Shown piece after piece: positions 35,266 through 42,854 of a stretch of DNA of 64,000 nucleotides (position 1 is the first letter of the stretch; each line of letters opens with the position of its first letter). This DNA comes from Varibaculum cambriense (GTDB lineage Bacteria; Actinomycetota; Actinomycetes; Actinomycetales; Actinomycetaceae): assembly GCF_022133705.1 (NCBI RefSeq), contig NZ_JAKNHJ010000006.1:1-64000 (forward strand), given 5' to 3'. A model generated the notes under the pieces. The model was not told where the DNA came from, made no database searches, and saw nothing but the letters and a program-made list of their open reading frames with translations. A program made the translations under genes and the position numbers.

Positions 35266-35957
35266 AACCACTGGTGCTGGTAGTAGATGACGAAGCGCAA
35301 ATGCGCGAAATTGTTCGCTATACCCTGGAGGAAACCGGTTGCGAAGTATTGGAGGCCTCCGGTGCGGCCTCGGCCTGGAAATTGGTTAAATCTTCCGATT
35401 TAGCGCTGGTGATACTGGATTTAATGCTACCTGACGGCTCGGGGGTAGAACTGGCAAAACGCATTAGATCAGCGCAAAAGCTGCCGATTCTAATGCTTAC
35501 TGCTCTGGGGGACCCTCAGCAGCGCATCGAAGGGTTGCAGGCGGGTGCCGATGACTATTTACCGAAACCCTTTTCTCCCCGGGAACTATCCTTGCGGGTA
35601 GAAGCAATTTTACGGCGTACCCATAAAATGCGGCAGATGGAACCGCGGCGCGAACTAGGGCCGCTTTCGCTGGATACTGCGCGCGGACGCGCCTACTATC
35701 TAGCTAAAGATCTAAAGCTGTCGGAAACCGAATTTAAGTTACTGCGAGTATTAGCTGAGGCCAACGGGGGAGTAGTAACTATTCGGGAACTACTTAACCA
35801 AGTTTGGGAAACCACCTCTACTTCGGGCGGCCGCGATATGGTAAAAACTACTATTTACCGCCTACGTGCCAAACTGCGCTCTGCCGGCAGTGATGAAATG
35901 ATTCATACCCTGCGCGGTGGCGGGTATATTTTAGAGTATCTCGGTCGAGAAAATTGA
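35262..35957 (+). CDS. OmpR-family response regulator
   Basis: A 231-residue regulator. The receiver domain spans residues 1-120, with acidic D9/E11, phospho-acceptor D53 in ILDLMLPDG, and the LPKPF lysine near 103. The winged-helix DNA-binding domain spans residues 130-230 and ends TLRGGGYILEY. The GTG start overlaps the kinase stop (GTGA), so the pair is translationally coupled. Its target is unknown; inverted GTAAC repeats just downstream, before the MFS gene, are candidate sites. Confidence 0.92.
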   Translation: MKPLVLVVDDEAQMREIVRYTLEETGCEVLEASGAASAWKLVKSSDLALVILDLMLPDGSGVELAKRIRSAQKLPILMLTALGDPQQRIEGLQAGADDYLPKPFSPRELSLRVEAILRRTHKMRQMEPRRELGPLSLDTARGRAYYLAKDLKLSETEFKLLRVLAEANGGVVTIRELLNQVWETTSTSGGRDMVKTTIYRLRAKLRSAGSDEMIHTLRGGGYILEYLGREN

Positions 35958-35964
35958 TTTTTGG

Positions 35965-36015
35965 GTAACAGCATCGTTACTGCCTGTCACCGCTTTTGCC
36001 GCTGATTGTTACCAA
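35965..36015. promoter_or_regulatory. GTAAC inverted repeats upstream of the MFS transporter
   Basis: GTAAC (35965-35969) and GTTAC (35976-35980) form an inverted pair, and TTGTTACCAA (36006-36015) repeats the core in reverse. The cluster lies between the response regulator and the MFS transporter start at 36088, suggesting binding sites for a regulator such as the OmpR-type protein just upstream. Inference from position and symmetry. Confidence 0.35.
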
Positions 36016-36087
36016 TAGGAAGGCAGACTAGAGTCTGTAAGTTTCCTTAAGGCGGTCAAAGCCGCCACGAACACAGCGGAGTGAATT

Positions 36088-37470
36088 ATGGCATCCCCTA
36101 AAGGTCTTTCCTGGCTAAAGGCACCCTTGCCGGCGCCACGACTGCCCGAAAATAAAGTCAAACAGCTTTTCCCTCGCCTGCGATTGCAGGTCTTCTTAGG
36201 TATCTTCATTGGTTATGCCGGTTTTTATCTGATTAGAAACAATATCTCCTCCATCGCTCCTTTGCTGATGGATGACACCGGCATCGACAAAGTCGGAGTA
36301 GGAATTATCGCGAACGCGGTTCTGTTTGCCTACGGGCTATCGAAGTTCTTCTCCGCGATGCTCTCTGACCGTTCCAACGCCCGCTATTTCCTGGTGATCG
36401 GCCTGGCACTATCGGCATGTACCAACCTGGTAGTAGCCTTCGTGCCTTGGGTAACCGCCTCAGTCGGAATCTTTGCGACCGTCATGTTTTTGAATGGATG
36501 GTTCCAAGGTATGGGCTGGCCTCCTTGCGGCAGGGTATTAGTACACTGGTTCTCCACTAATGAACGCGGTACCATCACCTCTATTTGGAATACTGCCCAT
36601 AACGTTGGGGGAGCCCTGCTACCCACCCTGGTAGGTATTGGCCTGGCCTGGACCGCTGATGACTGGCGCTCGGCCTTTTGGTTGCCTGCGGTGATCGCCC
36701 TGATAGTAGCGTTTATTGGCTTCCTGTTGATCCGGGATACTCCCGAATCTCTTGGGCTTCCCCCGATCGAGGAATACCGCAACGACCCGGCCAAAGTGGA
36801 AGTAGACGAGGGAGAAAAGATGTCCGCCAAGGATTTGATTTTCAAACACGTCCTCACCAACCGCACGATCGTCATGCTGGCAGTGGCTAACGTATTCGTC
36901 TACGCCCTGCGTTACGGGGTACTGAACTGGATTACCGTCTACATGAACGAAAAGCATCATGCCGAGATTGGTTCCGGCCTGGCGGGTATCTTCGCCTATG
37001 AAATCGCGGGGATCGTGGGTACGCTACTATGTGGCTGGATGTCCGACAAAGTCTTTAAAGGATATCGCTCGGGGGCAGGAATCTTCTTTACTATCTGCAC
37101 TGCCCTAGCAATCCTGGGGTACTGGTTGGCTCCGGTAGGGACTCCCATGTGGGTATTGATCCTGCTAGTAGCGCTAATCGGGGGACTTATTTACGGTCCG
37201 GTGATGCTGATTGGTTTGCAGGCTATTGACCTATCTCCGCGTAACGTAGCGGGTACCGCCGCTGGATTCACTGGTCTATTCGGATATCTGCTGGGAGCTA
37301 CCTTGGCTTCCACTGGAGTCGGGCTGCTAGTTCATAACTTCGGTTGGAACCTGACCTTTATCGTATTTATCGTCTTTTCGGTATTGACAGTCTTAATCTT
37401 TGCGATCGTAGGACGTGACGAACGGCGGATTATGAGCGCCCATAAACAAAAACTGGATGAGCGGGCATAG
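36088..37470 (+). CDS. Organophosphate:phosphate antiporter-type MFS transporter (GlpT/UhpT-like)
   Basis: A 460-residue transporter with twelve hydrophobic segments and a central cytoplasmic loop near residue 230-250. The first segment, LGIFIGYAGFYLIRNNISSI, resembles the GlpT/UhpT/PgtP (OPA) family signature, including the conserved Y-x-x-R. OPA carriers exchange sugar phosphates, glycerol 3-phosphate or phosphoglycerate for inorganic phosphate. Which substrate is used cannot be read. It follows a two-component system and precedes an ABC transporter related to AfuABC. Confidence 0.82.
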   Translation: MASPKGLSWLKAPLPAPRLPENKVKQLFPRLRLQVFLGIFIGYAGFYLIRNNISSIAPLLMDDTGIDKVGVGIIANAVLFAYGLSKFFSAMLSDRSNARYFLVIGLALSACTNLVVAFVPWVTASVGIFATVMFLNGWFQGMGWPPCGRVLVHWFSTNERGTITSIWNTAHNVGGALLPTLVGIGLAWTADDWRSAFWLPAVIALIVAFIGFLLIRDTPESLGLPPIEEYRNDPAKVEVDEGEKMSAKDLIFKHVLTNRTIVMLAVANVFVYALRYGVLNWITVYMNEKHHAEIGSGLAGIFAYEIAGIVGTLLCGWMSDKVFKGYRSGAGIFFTICTALAILGYWLAPVGTPMWVLILLVALIGGLIYGPVMLIGLQAIDLSPRNVAGTAAGFTGLFGYLLGATLASTGVGLLVHNFGWNLTFIVFIVFSVLTVLIFAIVGRDERRIMSAHKQKLDERA

Positions 37471-37519
37471 CGTTACGCCTAAGCGGCGCTAAACGATCCC
37501 AAATAATCAAAATACCCAA

Positions 37520-37559
37520 AGCAGGCTGGCGGAAACCAAAATGTTTCCGCCAGCCTGCT
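37520..37559 (+). terminator. Strong hairpin after the MFS gene
   Basis: A perfect 17-bp stem (37520-37536 with 37543-37559) closes a 6-base loop. No T run follows, so it may serve as an mRNA 3' end barrier rather than a classic intrinsic terminator. It ends 13 bases before the start of the ABC binding-protein gene. Confidence 0.6.
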
Positions 37560-37571
37560 ATCGTTACTGAC

Positions 37572-38576
37572 ATGCGTTCCCGCTTGGTAGTTCTCTTGAC
37601 TTTGCTTTTGAGCATGGTTTTATGCGGTTGTCACCCCGCAGGAAAAGAACAACTAGCTTTTATCTGTTCTAACGAAGAATCCATCTGTAAAAATTGGCGG
37701 GATGCCTATGCCGCCGCCACGGGAAAAAATGTTTCCTACCTGCGCTTGCCGACTGCTCAAGCCTTAACCCGGATTTCCTCGAGCCCCAAAACCCGCGAGT
37801 TTGATGTTTGGGTGGGAGGCCCGGCAGAAAACTATGTGCTAGCGAAGCGGCGCGGCCTGCTGTCTGCCTACCAGCCAGCGGGAATCAGCGATATTCCGGA
37901 AGCTATGCGCGATGGCGAGGGTTACTGGTTCGGGGTTTATGGCTCGTTGCTGGGGTTTTGTTCTGATCAAACAGCTTTAGCCGCCCGGGGCTTACCGGTA
38001 CCTAGATCATGGGCCGAGCTTGCCAACCCGCAATATCGCACCCTGGTGGCTGCTTCTTCTCCGCTTACTTCGGGAACTGCCTTTACCGTGGTGCGGGTTC
38101 TAGATGAAATCTATGCTGACCAGGCGAGCACTGCCATTAGAAACATTTACGACAATGTACCCCGTCTTACGAACTCGGGAACTGCTCCTGTGAAAACGGT
38201 ACTGGCAGGGGAAGCCGCGATTGCGATCACCTTCACCCCCTATTGTGCTGGCAAAAGCGAAGCTACCAAGCCCCTTACTATCTCCTATCCACAAGAGGGC
38301 ACCTCCTATGAGATCGGTTCGGCCGCCCTTTTGAAGAATGCGGGTCGCGTCGGAGAAGCAAAACGGTTTCTGGATTGGCTGTCACAAAAAGCTGGCCAAG
38401 GGGTAGCCGTTAAATCTGCTACCCCGCAACTGGCGATTATTCGGTCTATCCCCGGCTCTCTAGCTTCGCGTTTAGAGCAGGACGACCCCTATATTTTGCC
38501 GGCGCGTCCGCAAAAATCAGCCGCGGATCGTGATCGCTGGTTGACTTGGTTCGCCAGGCAGGAGTGGCGGCAGTGA
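37572..38576 (+). CDS. ABC transporter substrate-binding lipoprotein (Fbp/AfuA-like)
   Basis: A 334-residue lipoprotein. The signal peptide ends in a lipobox-like L-C-G-C with C20 as the lipidated residue. The mature part is a periplasmic-binding-type fold of the iron/sugar-phosphate cluster (FbpA/AfuA): FDVWVGGPAENYVLAKRRG, then a VYGSLLGFCSD segment. The FbpA dityrosine iron site is not evident. It is encoded with a two-domain permease and an ATPase that overlap it. The neighbour carrier for organophosphates makes a phosphorylated ligand plausible, although ferric iron remains possible. Confidence 0.78.
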   Translation: MRSRLVVLLTLLLSMVLCGCHPAGKEQLAFICSNEESICKNWRDAYAAATGKNVSYLRLPTAQALTRISSSPKTREFDVWVGGPAENYVLAKRRGLLSAYQPAGISDIPEAMRDGEGYWFGVYGSLLGFCSDQTALAARGLPVPRSWAELANPQYRTLVAASSPLTSGTAFTVVRVLDEIYADQASTAIRNIYDNVPRLTNSGTAPVKTVLAGEAAIAITFTPYCAGKSEATKPLTISYPQEGTSYEIGSAALLKNAGRVGEAKRFLDWLSQKAGQGVAVKSATPQLAIIRSIPGSLASRLEQDDPYILPARPQKSAADRDRWLTWFARQEWRQ

Positions 38577-40069
38577 ACAAGATATTACTACGCACACTTA
38601 GCTGGTCAATTATTATTGTCTTCTGTATTCTCGCAGCTCTATGGCCGCTGGCTTTCGTAGTTCGCGCGGCGATCGTAAAATCTAGCCCCGGAGAGGAAGC
38701 CATTACTGCTGCCATCCGTCTGTCCCTACTCGAGGCGATTGGTTCGGCAATTCTGGCTACTTTATGGGGCAGTGGTGCCGCCTTAGGAACCCGGTTTTTA
38801 CCCGAGCGTTTTCGGCAACTTGCCACCATGCTATGCCTGTGTCCCATCGCGATCCCGCCCTTTATAGTTGCTAGCGCTTTACGCTCCTTCGCGGGTTCCT
38901 CCGCGAGCGTCCTCGTCGGGCCGCTTCCAGTAATAGCGGTTTTTGCTTTCTCGCTCGCGCCCTTAGCCTATTTTTCTGCCCGCTCTACTTTGCAAACCAT
39001 TCGCCCGGATCAACTAGACCAGGCGCGAATCTTGGGGCTTAGTAACTGGCAGGTTTTCCGCTTGGTGATTGCGCGGCCCCTATTGGTATCGGTTCCTTTA
39101 TCGCTGGGGGTAACTTTCTCGCTAGCTCTTTCCGACCCGCTAGTGCCTGACCTGGTGGGAGGAAAAAATATGAATGTGGCTCACTCTTTATGGCTGCGAT
39201 CCACCGGCAGTTTCGAAACCGCATTTTTAGGACGCGCCTCCCTGGCACTAATCGGTCTTTGCCTATGCGTGGCCGGACTTTTAATCGGCCTATATTTCTC
39301 TAGCTACCGCCGGTTTTTCCCGGCTGCCTCCCTAGGAGAGCGTAGCTTTTCTTTGGGGCCGGCCCGGCCGCTCCCGCTTGTAGCAGTGGGCCTCTATGCC
39401 GTTAGCTCTGCATGCTTGCTCCTATACCTGCTGCTCAACGCCAAGTTCTCTTTCGATAAGTTGGAATCGGTGATCAACACCTGGTTGCTATCGGCCTTAG
39501 CCGCCGGCCTGTGCCTACTGGTGCTAGCAGCTACTAGAGGCGCCGGATCCCAGAGACGAAATCTGGGTGTCGAAGCCTTGTTTATTGTGATCTTGTCCCT
39601 GCCCGCAGCCGCCATTGGTGCTGGCTGGATGCTTAGTCGCCAACAGGGTTTGCCGTGGCCCTTTTCCAGTGGAGGGTTTTTATCACTATGTTCCTTCCTC
39701 TTAATCGGTATGCCGGTTACCTATTTTTTGGCTGCCCGTTTTAGAGTTATCGGCCAAGCCGAATTTGAGTCGGTAAGAGTCTTAGGCGTCGGTAGGGTAG
39801 AGGCAGCCCTAAAAATACTGCTTCCCGCTGTCAGGCGCTACTTCAGTTTGACTTTAGCGACAGTAGTCGCGATTTCCACCACTTTATCGGCGCCACTGGT
39901 GTGGGTGGCGGCTCCCGATACTCCGGTGGTGGTTCCGCAAATGTTTGCCATGGTTGATGAAGCGAACTATCCGCCAGCTTTCGGACTGTCTTTGGCGGTA
40001 TTAATTGTCTCTATTTTGCTATTTATCCTGGTACCGAAGGAGGAGGGAAAATGGAACCGTCCGCGTTAA
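38573..40069 (+). CDS. ABC transporter permease, fused two-half type (FbpB/AfuB-like)
   Basis: A 498-residue permease with about twelve membrane segments, made of two BPD_transp_1 halves. Each half has an EAA-type loop: D-Q-A-R-I-L-G-L-S in the first (residue ~155) and E-S-V-R-V-L-G-V-G in the second (residue ~405). The GTG start at 38573 overlaps the binding-protein stop (GTGA), with GGAG 8 bases upstream. The fused layout is typical of FbpB/AfuB-type systems. Confidence 0.85.
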   Translation: MNKILLRTLSWSIIIVFCILAALWPLAFVVRAAIVKSSPGEEAITAAIRLSLLEAIGSAILATLWGSGAALGTRFLPERFRQLATMLCLCPIAIPPFIVASALRSFAGSSASVLVGPLPVIAVFAFSLAPLAYFSARSTLQTIRPDQLDQARILGLSNWQVFRLVIARPLLVSVPLSLGVTFSLALSDPLVPDLVGGKNMNVAHSLWLRSTGSFETAFLGRASLALIGLCLCVAGLLIGLYFSSYRRFFPAASLGERSFSLGPARPLPLVAVGLYAVSSACLLLYLLLNAKFSFDKLESVINTWLLSALAAGLCLLVLAATRGAGSQRRNLGVEALFIVILSLPAAAIGAGWMLSRQQGLPWPFSSGGFLSLCSFLLIGMPVTYFLAARFRVIGQAEFESVRVLGVGRVEAALKILLPAVRRYFSLTLATVVAISTTLSAPLVWVAAPDTPVVVPQMFAMVDEANYPPAFGLSLAVLIVSILLFILVPKEEGKWNRPR

Positions 40070-41127
40070 CGGTAAAAGAGCTACGGGTTTCGCGTTCTTC
40101 ACATTGGGTGCTCGGTCCCGTGTCCTTTAGCGTTGATCCGGGAGAACTAGTGGTAATTATCGGGCCTTCCGGAGCGGGGAAAACCACATTATTACGAGCC
40201 ATTGCGGGACTGCAACCAAGTAGTGGCCAGATATTTTGTGGGGACGAGGACGTGTCTGACTTTTCTCCCGGTGCCCGCGCCAGTGCGCTGGTAGCTGATC
40301 GGGACGGCCTCTTTCCGCATCTAACGGTTCAGGAAAATGTGGCCTTAGCCGGGGGGAATGCGGAAGACCTGCAGGTAACGCTGACCGATCTGGGGTTAAG
40401 TTCCCTTTCGCGGCAATATCCCGGCTCACTATCTACCGGGCAACGGCAAATGGTGGCTTTGGCGCGAGCACTACTGCGCCGACCCCGTTGGCTACTGTTT
40501 GATGAGCCTTTAGCCCATGTCGACCCCTATTCGCGCCTGCGACTTCGCGGAGAAATCTTGCGGATCCACCGGCGGATTGGGGCTGCTTCCCTGTATGTTA
40601 CCCACGACCTGCCGGAAGCCTTTGCGATTGCCGACCGGATTATTTTGCTGCGCGAAGGAAAAATTATTCAAGATGATTACCCGCAGGATCTGGTATCTCA
40701 CCCGGCGGATCTGCAAACCGCCCTCTACCTGGGAGCCACTACCCAAGTCAGTACTAACGCGGTGATCAACACAGATCGATTCGGGCAAGTTAGTGCGCAT
40801 TTCACCGCTTTTGGACAGCAGCTGGAGGTTCCCGCTGCTGATAGCTTAGCTGGTGCCAATGGACAGAGCCGGAAAATAGTGGCGCTCGGCTCGCCCTATT
40901 CTATAGAAATTAGTAACCTGCCCCCTGAACGTAATAAAGATCCTATCCAAGCAGAAGTGGGGCAGGTAGTGGGGTCGCTTTTCGAAGGCGATACCTATCT
41001 TCTGCAGGTGGAAACCGAGTTTGGGCTACTGGCCAGTCGTCGCCAAAGCGGGGATGAACCATTTATTGTGGGGGACCGGGTAAAAGTGAAGGCGCTTGCG
41101 ACCCATCTGTGGGCAGTGCCGGCTTAA
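40051..41127 (+). CDS. ABC transporter ATP-binding protein (FbpC/AfuC-like)
   Basis: A 358-residue ATPase. Walker A is GPSGAGKTT (about residues 36-44), the signature is LSTGQRQ, Walker B is LLFDEP, and the switch histidine is in VTHD. A C-terminal TOBE-like domain occupies the last ~110 residues, as in FbpC/PotA-type ATPases. Its ATG lies inside the permease gene (19-base overlap), so all three genes are co-translated. A weak hairpin with a T run follows at 41119-41146. Confidence 0.9.
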   Translation: MEPSALTVKELRVSRSSHWVLGPVSFSVDPGELVVIIGPSGAGKTTLLRAIAGLQPSSGQIFCGDEDVSDFSPGARASALVADRDGLFPHLTVQENVALAGGNAEDLQVTLTDLGLSSLSRQYPGSLSTGQRQMVALARALLRRPRWLLFDEPLAHVDPYSRLRLRGEILRIHRRIGAASLYVTHDLPEAFAIADRIILLREGKIIQDDYPQDLVSHPADLQTALYLGATTQVSTNAVINTDRFGQVSAHFTAFGQQLEVPAADSLAGANGQSRKIVALGSPYSIEISNLPPERNKDPIQAEVGQVVGSLFEGDTYLLQVETEFGLLASRRQSGDEPFIVGDRVKVKALATHLWAVPA

Positions 41128-41146
41128 CTTAAATGCCGGGGCTTTT
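41119..41146 (+). terminator. Weak terminator after the ABC operon
   Basis: CCGGC (41119-41123) pairs with GCCGG (41135-41139) and a run of five T follows at 41142-41146. The stem is short, so the call is tentative. It overlaps the stop codon of the ATPase gene. Confidence 0.35.
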
Positions 41147-41279
41147 TCTGCAAATTTAAGAAATATACAAATTTTTTAGCTACCCGCTACAGCGAGTATA
41201 TTTAAACAGGTTTCGGGAGTATCTTCCCCTCACCTAGTCAAAGCTAATTGCTAAGCCGCCCATCATGAAGGAGTAACCT

Positions 41280-42848
41280 ATGCCGATTTCGGTCTCTAAA
41301 GAATCTCTAACTGCCTTTGAACAGTGGAATGAGACAATCTCCGGCCTCCTCGATACTGCCTATAACAATTCGGTGGTGTGGTTGCTGATGATAACCCTGC
41401 TAGGGGTGGGCATCTGGCTCACCATACGTACCTCAGGTATGCAGGTGCGCATGTTCACCCACATGCTGAAAGTAATTACGCGTTCTCGTGGCGGCTCCGA
41501 AGGTGGGGTTTCTTCCTTCCAAGCGTTTGCGATCGGGCTGGCAGATAGGGTAGGGACGGGCTCAATTACCGGGGTTGCGCTGGCGGTAGTTGCCGGCGGA
41601 CCGGGCTCGGTATTTTGGATGTGGGTAGTGGCGTTAGTCGGTATGGCTACCGCTTTTGTGGAAGCTACTTTGGCACAGCTATTTAAAGTTCGCAACGGAG
41701 ACGGCACCTTCCGGGGCGGCCCGGCCTTTTATATTCAACGCGGCCTTGGCTCGCGTACCTGGGGGATTGTGTTTGCGGTGCTGCTAATCTTTGCCTACGG
41801 ATTTAGTTTCGAAATGATCCAGGCAAACTCGATTTCTCAGCTAGCCAACTCCGACTATCTAGGTTTCCCGGTCTGGGCAACCGCACTGATCCTAGTCCTT
41901 TTAACTTTGCCGCTAGTAGTAGGTGGGGTACGCAAAATTGCTCAGTTTTCGGAATATCTGGCTCCGGCGATGGCGCTGCTGTATGTTGCCATGGGGATCT
42001 TGGTGATTATTCTTAACTATGATCGGATTCCCTTTGTGTTCCGGGAGATCTTTATGGGAGCGTTCGGGCAGTCCAACACCTATATGCCGCCGGCAGTTGC
42101 GGGAGCTGGGGGAGCGTTCATTGCCGCGATTACTACCGGTACTAAGCGGGGTCTGTTTACTAACGAGGCCGGCATGGGGTCGGCTCCTAATGCGGCTGCT
42201 ATTGCTACGGTGCGTCACCCCGCCACCCAGGGAATGATTCAAGCGCTGGGAGTTTTCGTGGACACCATGCTGGTGTGCACCTCCACCGCCTTCATTATTT
42301 TGATGTCAGTTCCCTTCTGGGATAAGCAAAACCATGTCGATGGGGCAGTGCTGACTATGGATTCCATAGTTACGTCATTGGGGTCAAATAGCACCACCCA
42401 AACTGTGGTGTTCGTGTTCGTAATGGTAATGATGGTTTGTTTTGGTTATTCCACTATCCTGGGGAACTACACCTACGCGGAAACCAATTACAAGTTTATT
42501 GTGGGTGTAGATCGCTCCGCTTTGCCTTTGAAATTGCTGGTAATCGCGTCTACGGCTATCGGGGCGATTCTGCCTTTGAAATCAGTGTGGTCGATAGCTG
42601 ACTGGGCGACCGCCCTAATGGCATTGGTTAATCTGGTAGCCCTGATTTTCTTGGGGAAATGGGCAGTGGGAGCCTTGCGCGACTACCGCGCGCAGATGAA
42701 AACTGATGATCCTGCTGGACCGATCTTCTGTTCGCAAAATAATCAGTATTTGCCAGGGGAGCTACCCACCCGGGTATGGACAACCCCGGGTGGGTTCGAT
42801 CCCGCATGGGAAACCTCTTCTGGTACGTCAGAAAAGGAAAATAGCTAA
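41280..42848 (+). CDS. Alanine/glycine:cation symporter, AGCS family
   Basis: A 522-residue sodium (or proton)-coupled amino-acid symporter with about eleven membrane segments. Family signatures are visible: SFQAFAIGLADRVGTGSITG near residue 75 and KRGLFTNEAGMGSAPNAAA near residue 285. It takes up alanine or glycine. The ATG follows GAAGGAG. It stands as a single gene between an ABC operon and a convergent NCS2 permease, with only six bases separating the two stop codons. Confidence 0.92.
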   Translation: MPISVSKESLTAFEQWNETISGLLDTAYNNSVVWLLMITLLGVGIWLTIRTSGMQVRMFTHMLKVITRSRGGSEGGVSSFQAFAIGLADRVGTGSITGVALAVVAGGPGSVFWMWVVALVGMATAFVEATLAQLFKVRNGDGTFRGGPAFYIQRGLGSRTWGIVFAVLLIFAYGFSFEMIQANSISQLANSDYLGFPVWATALILVLLTLPLVVGGVRKIAQFSEYLAPAMALLYVAMGILVIILNYDRIPFVFREIFMGAFGQSNTYMPPAVAGAGGAFIAAITTGTKRGLFTNEAGMGSAPNAAAIATVRHPATQGMIQALGVFVDTMLVCTSTAFIILMSVPFWDKQNHVDGAVLTMDSIVTSLGSNSTTQTVVFVFVMVMMVCFGYSTILGNYTYAETNYKFIVGVDRSALPLKLLVIASTAIGAILPLKSVWSIADWATALMALVNLVALIFLGKWAVGALRDYRAQMKTDDPAGPIFCSQNNQYLPGELPTRVWTTPGGFDPAWETSSGTSEKENS

Positions 42849-42854
42849 TCGCTA

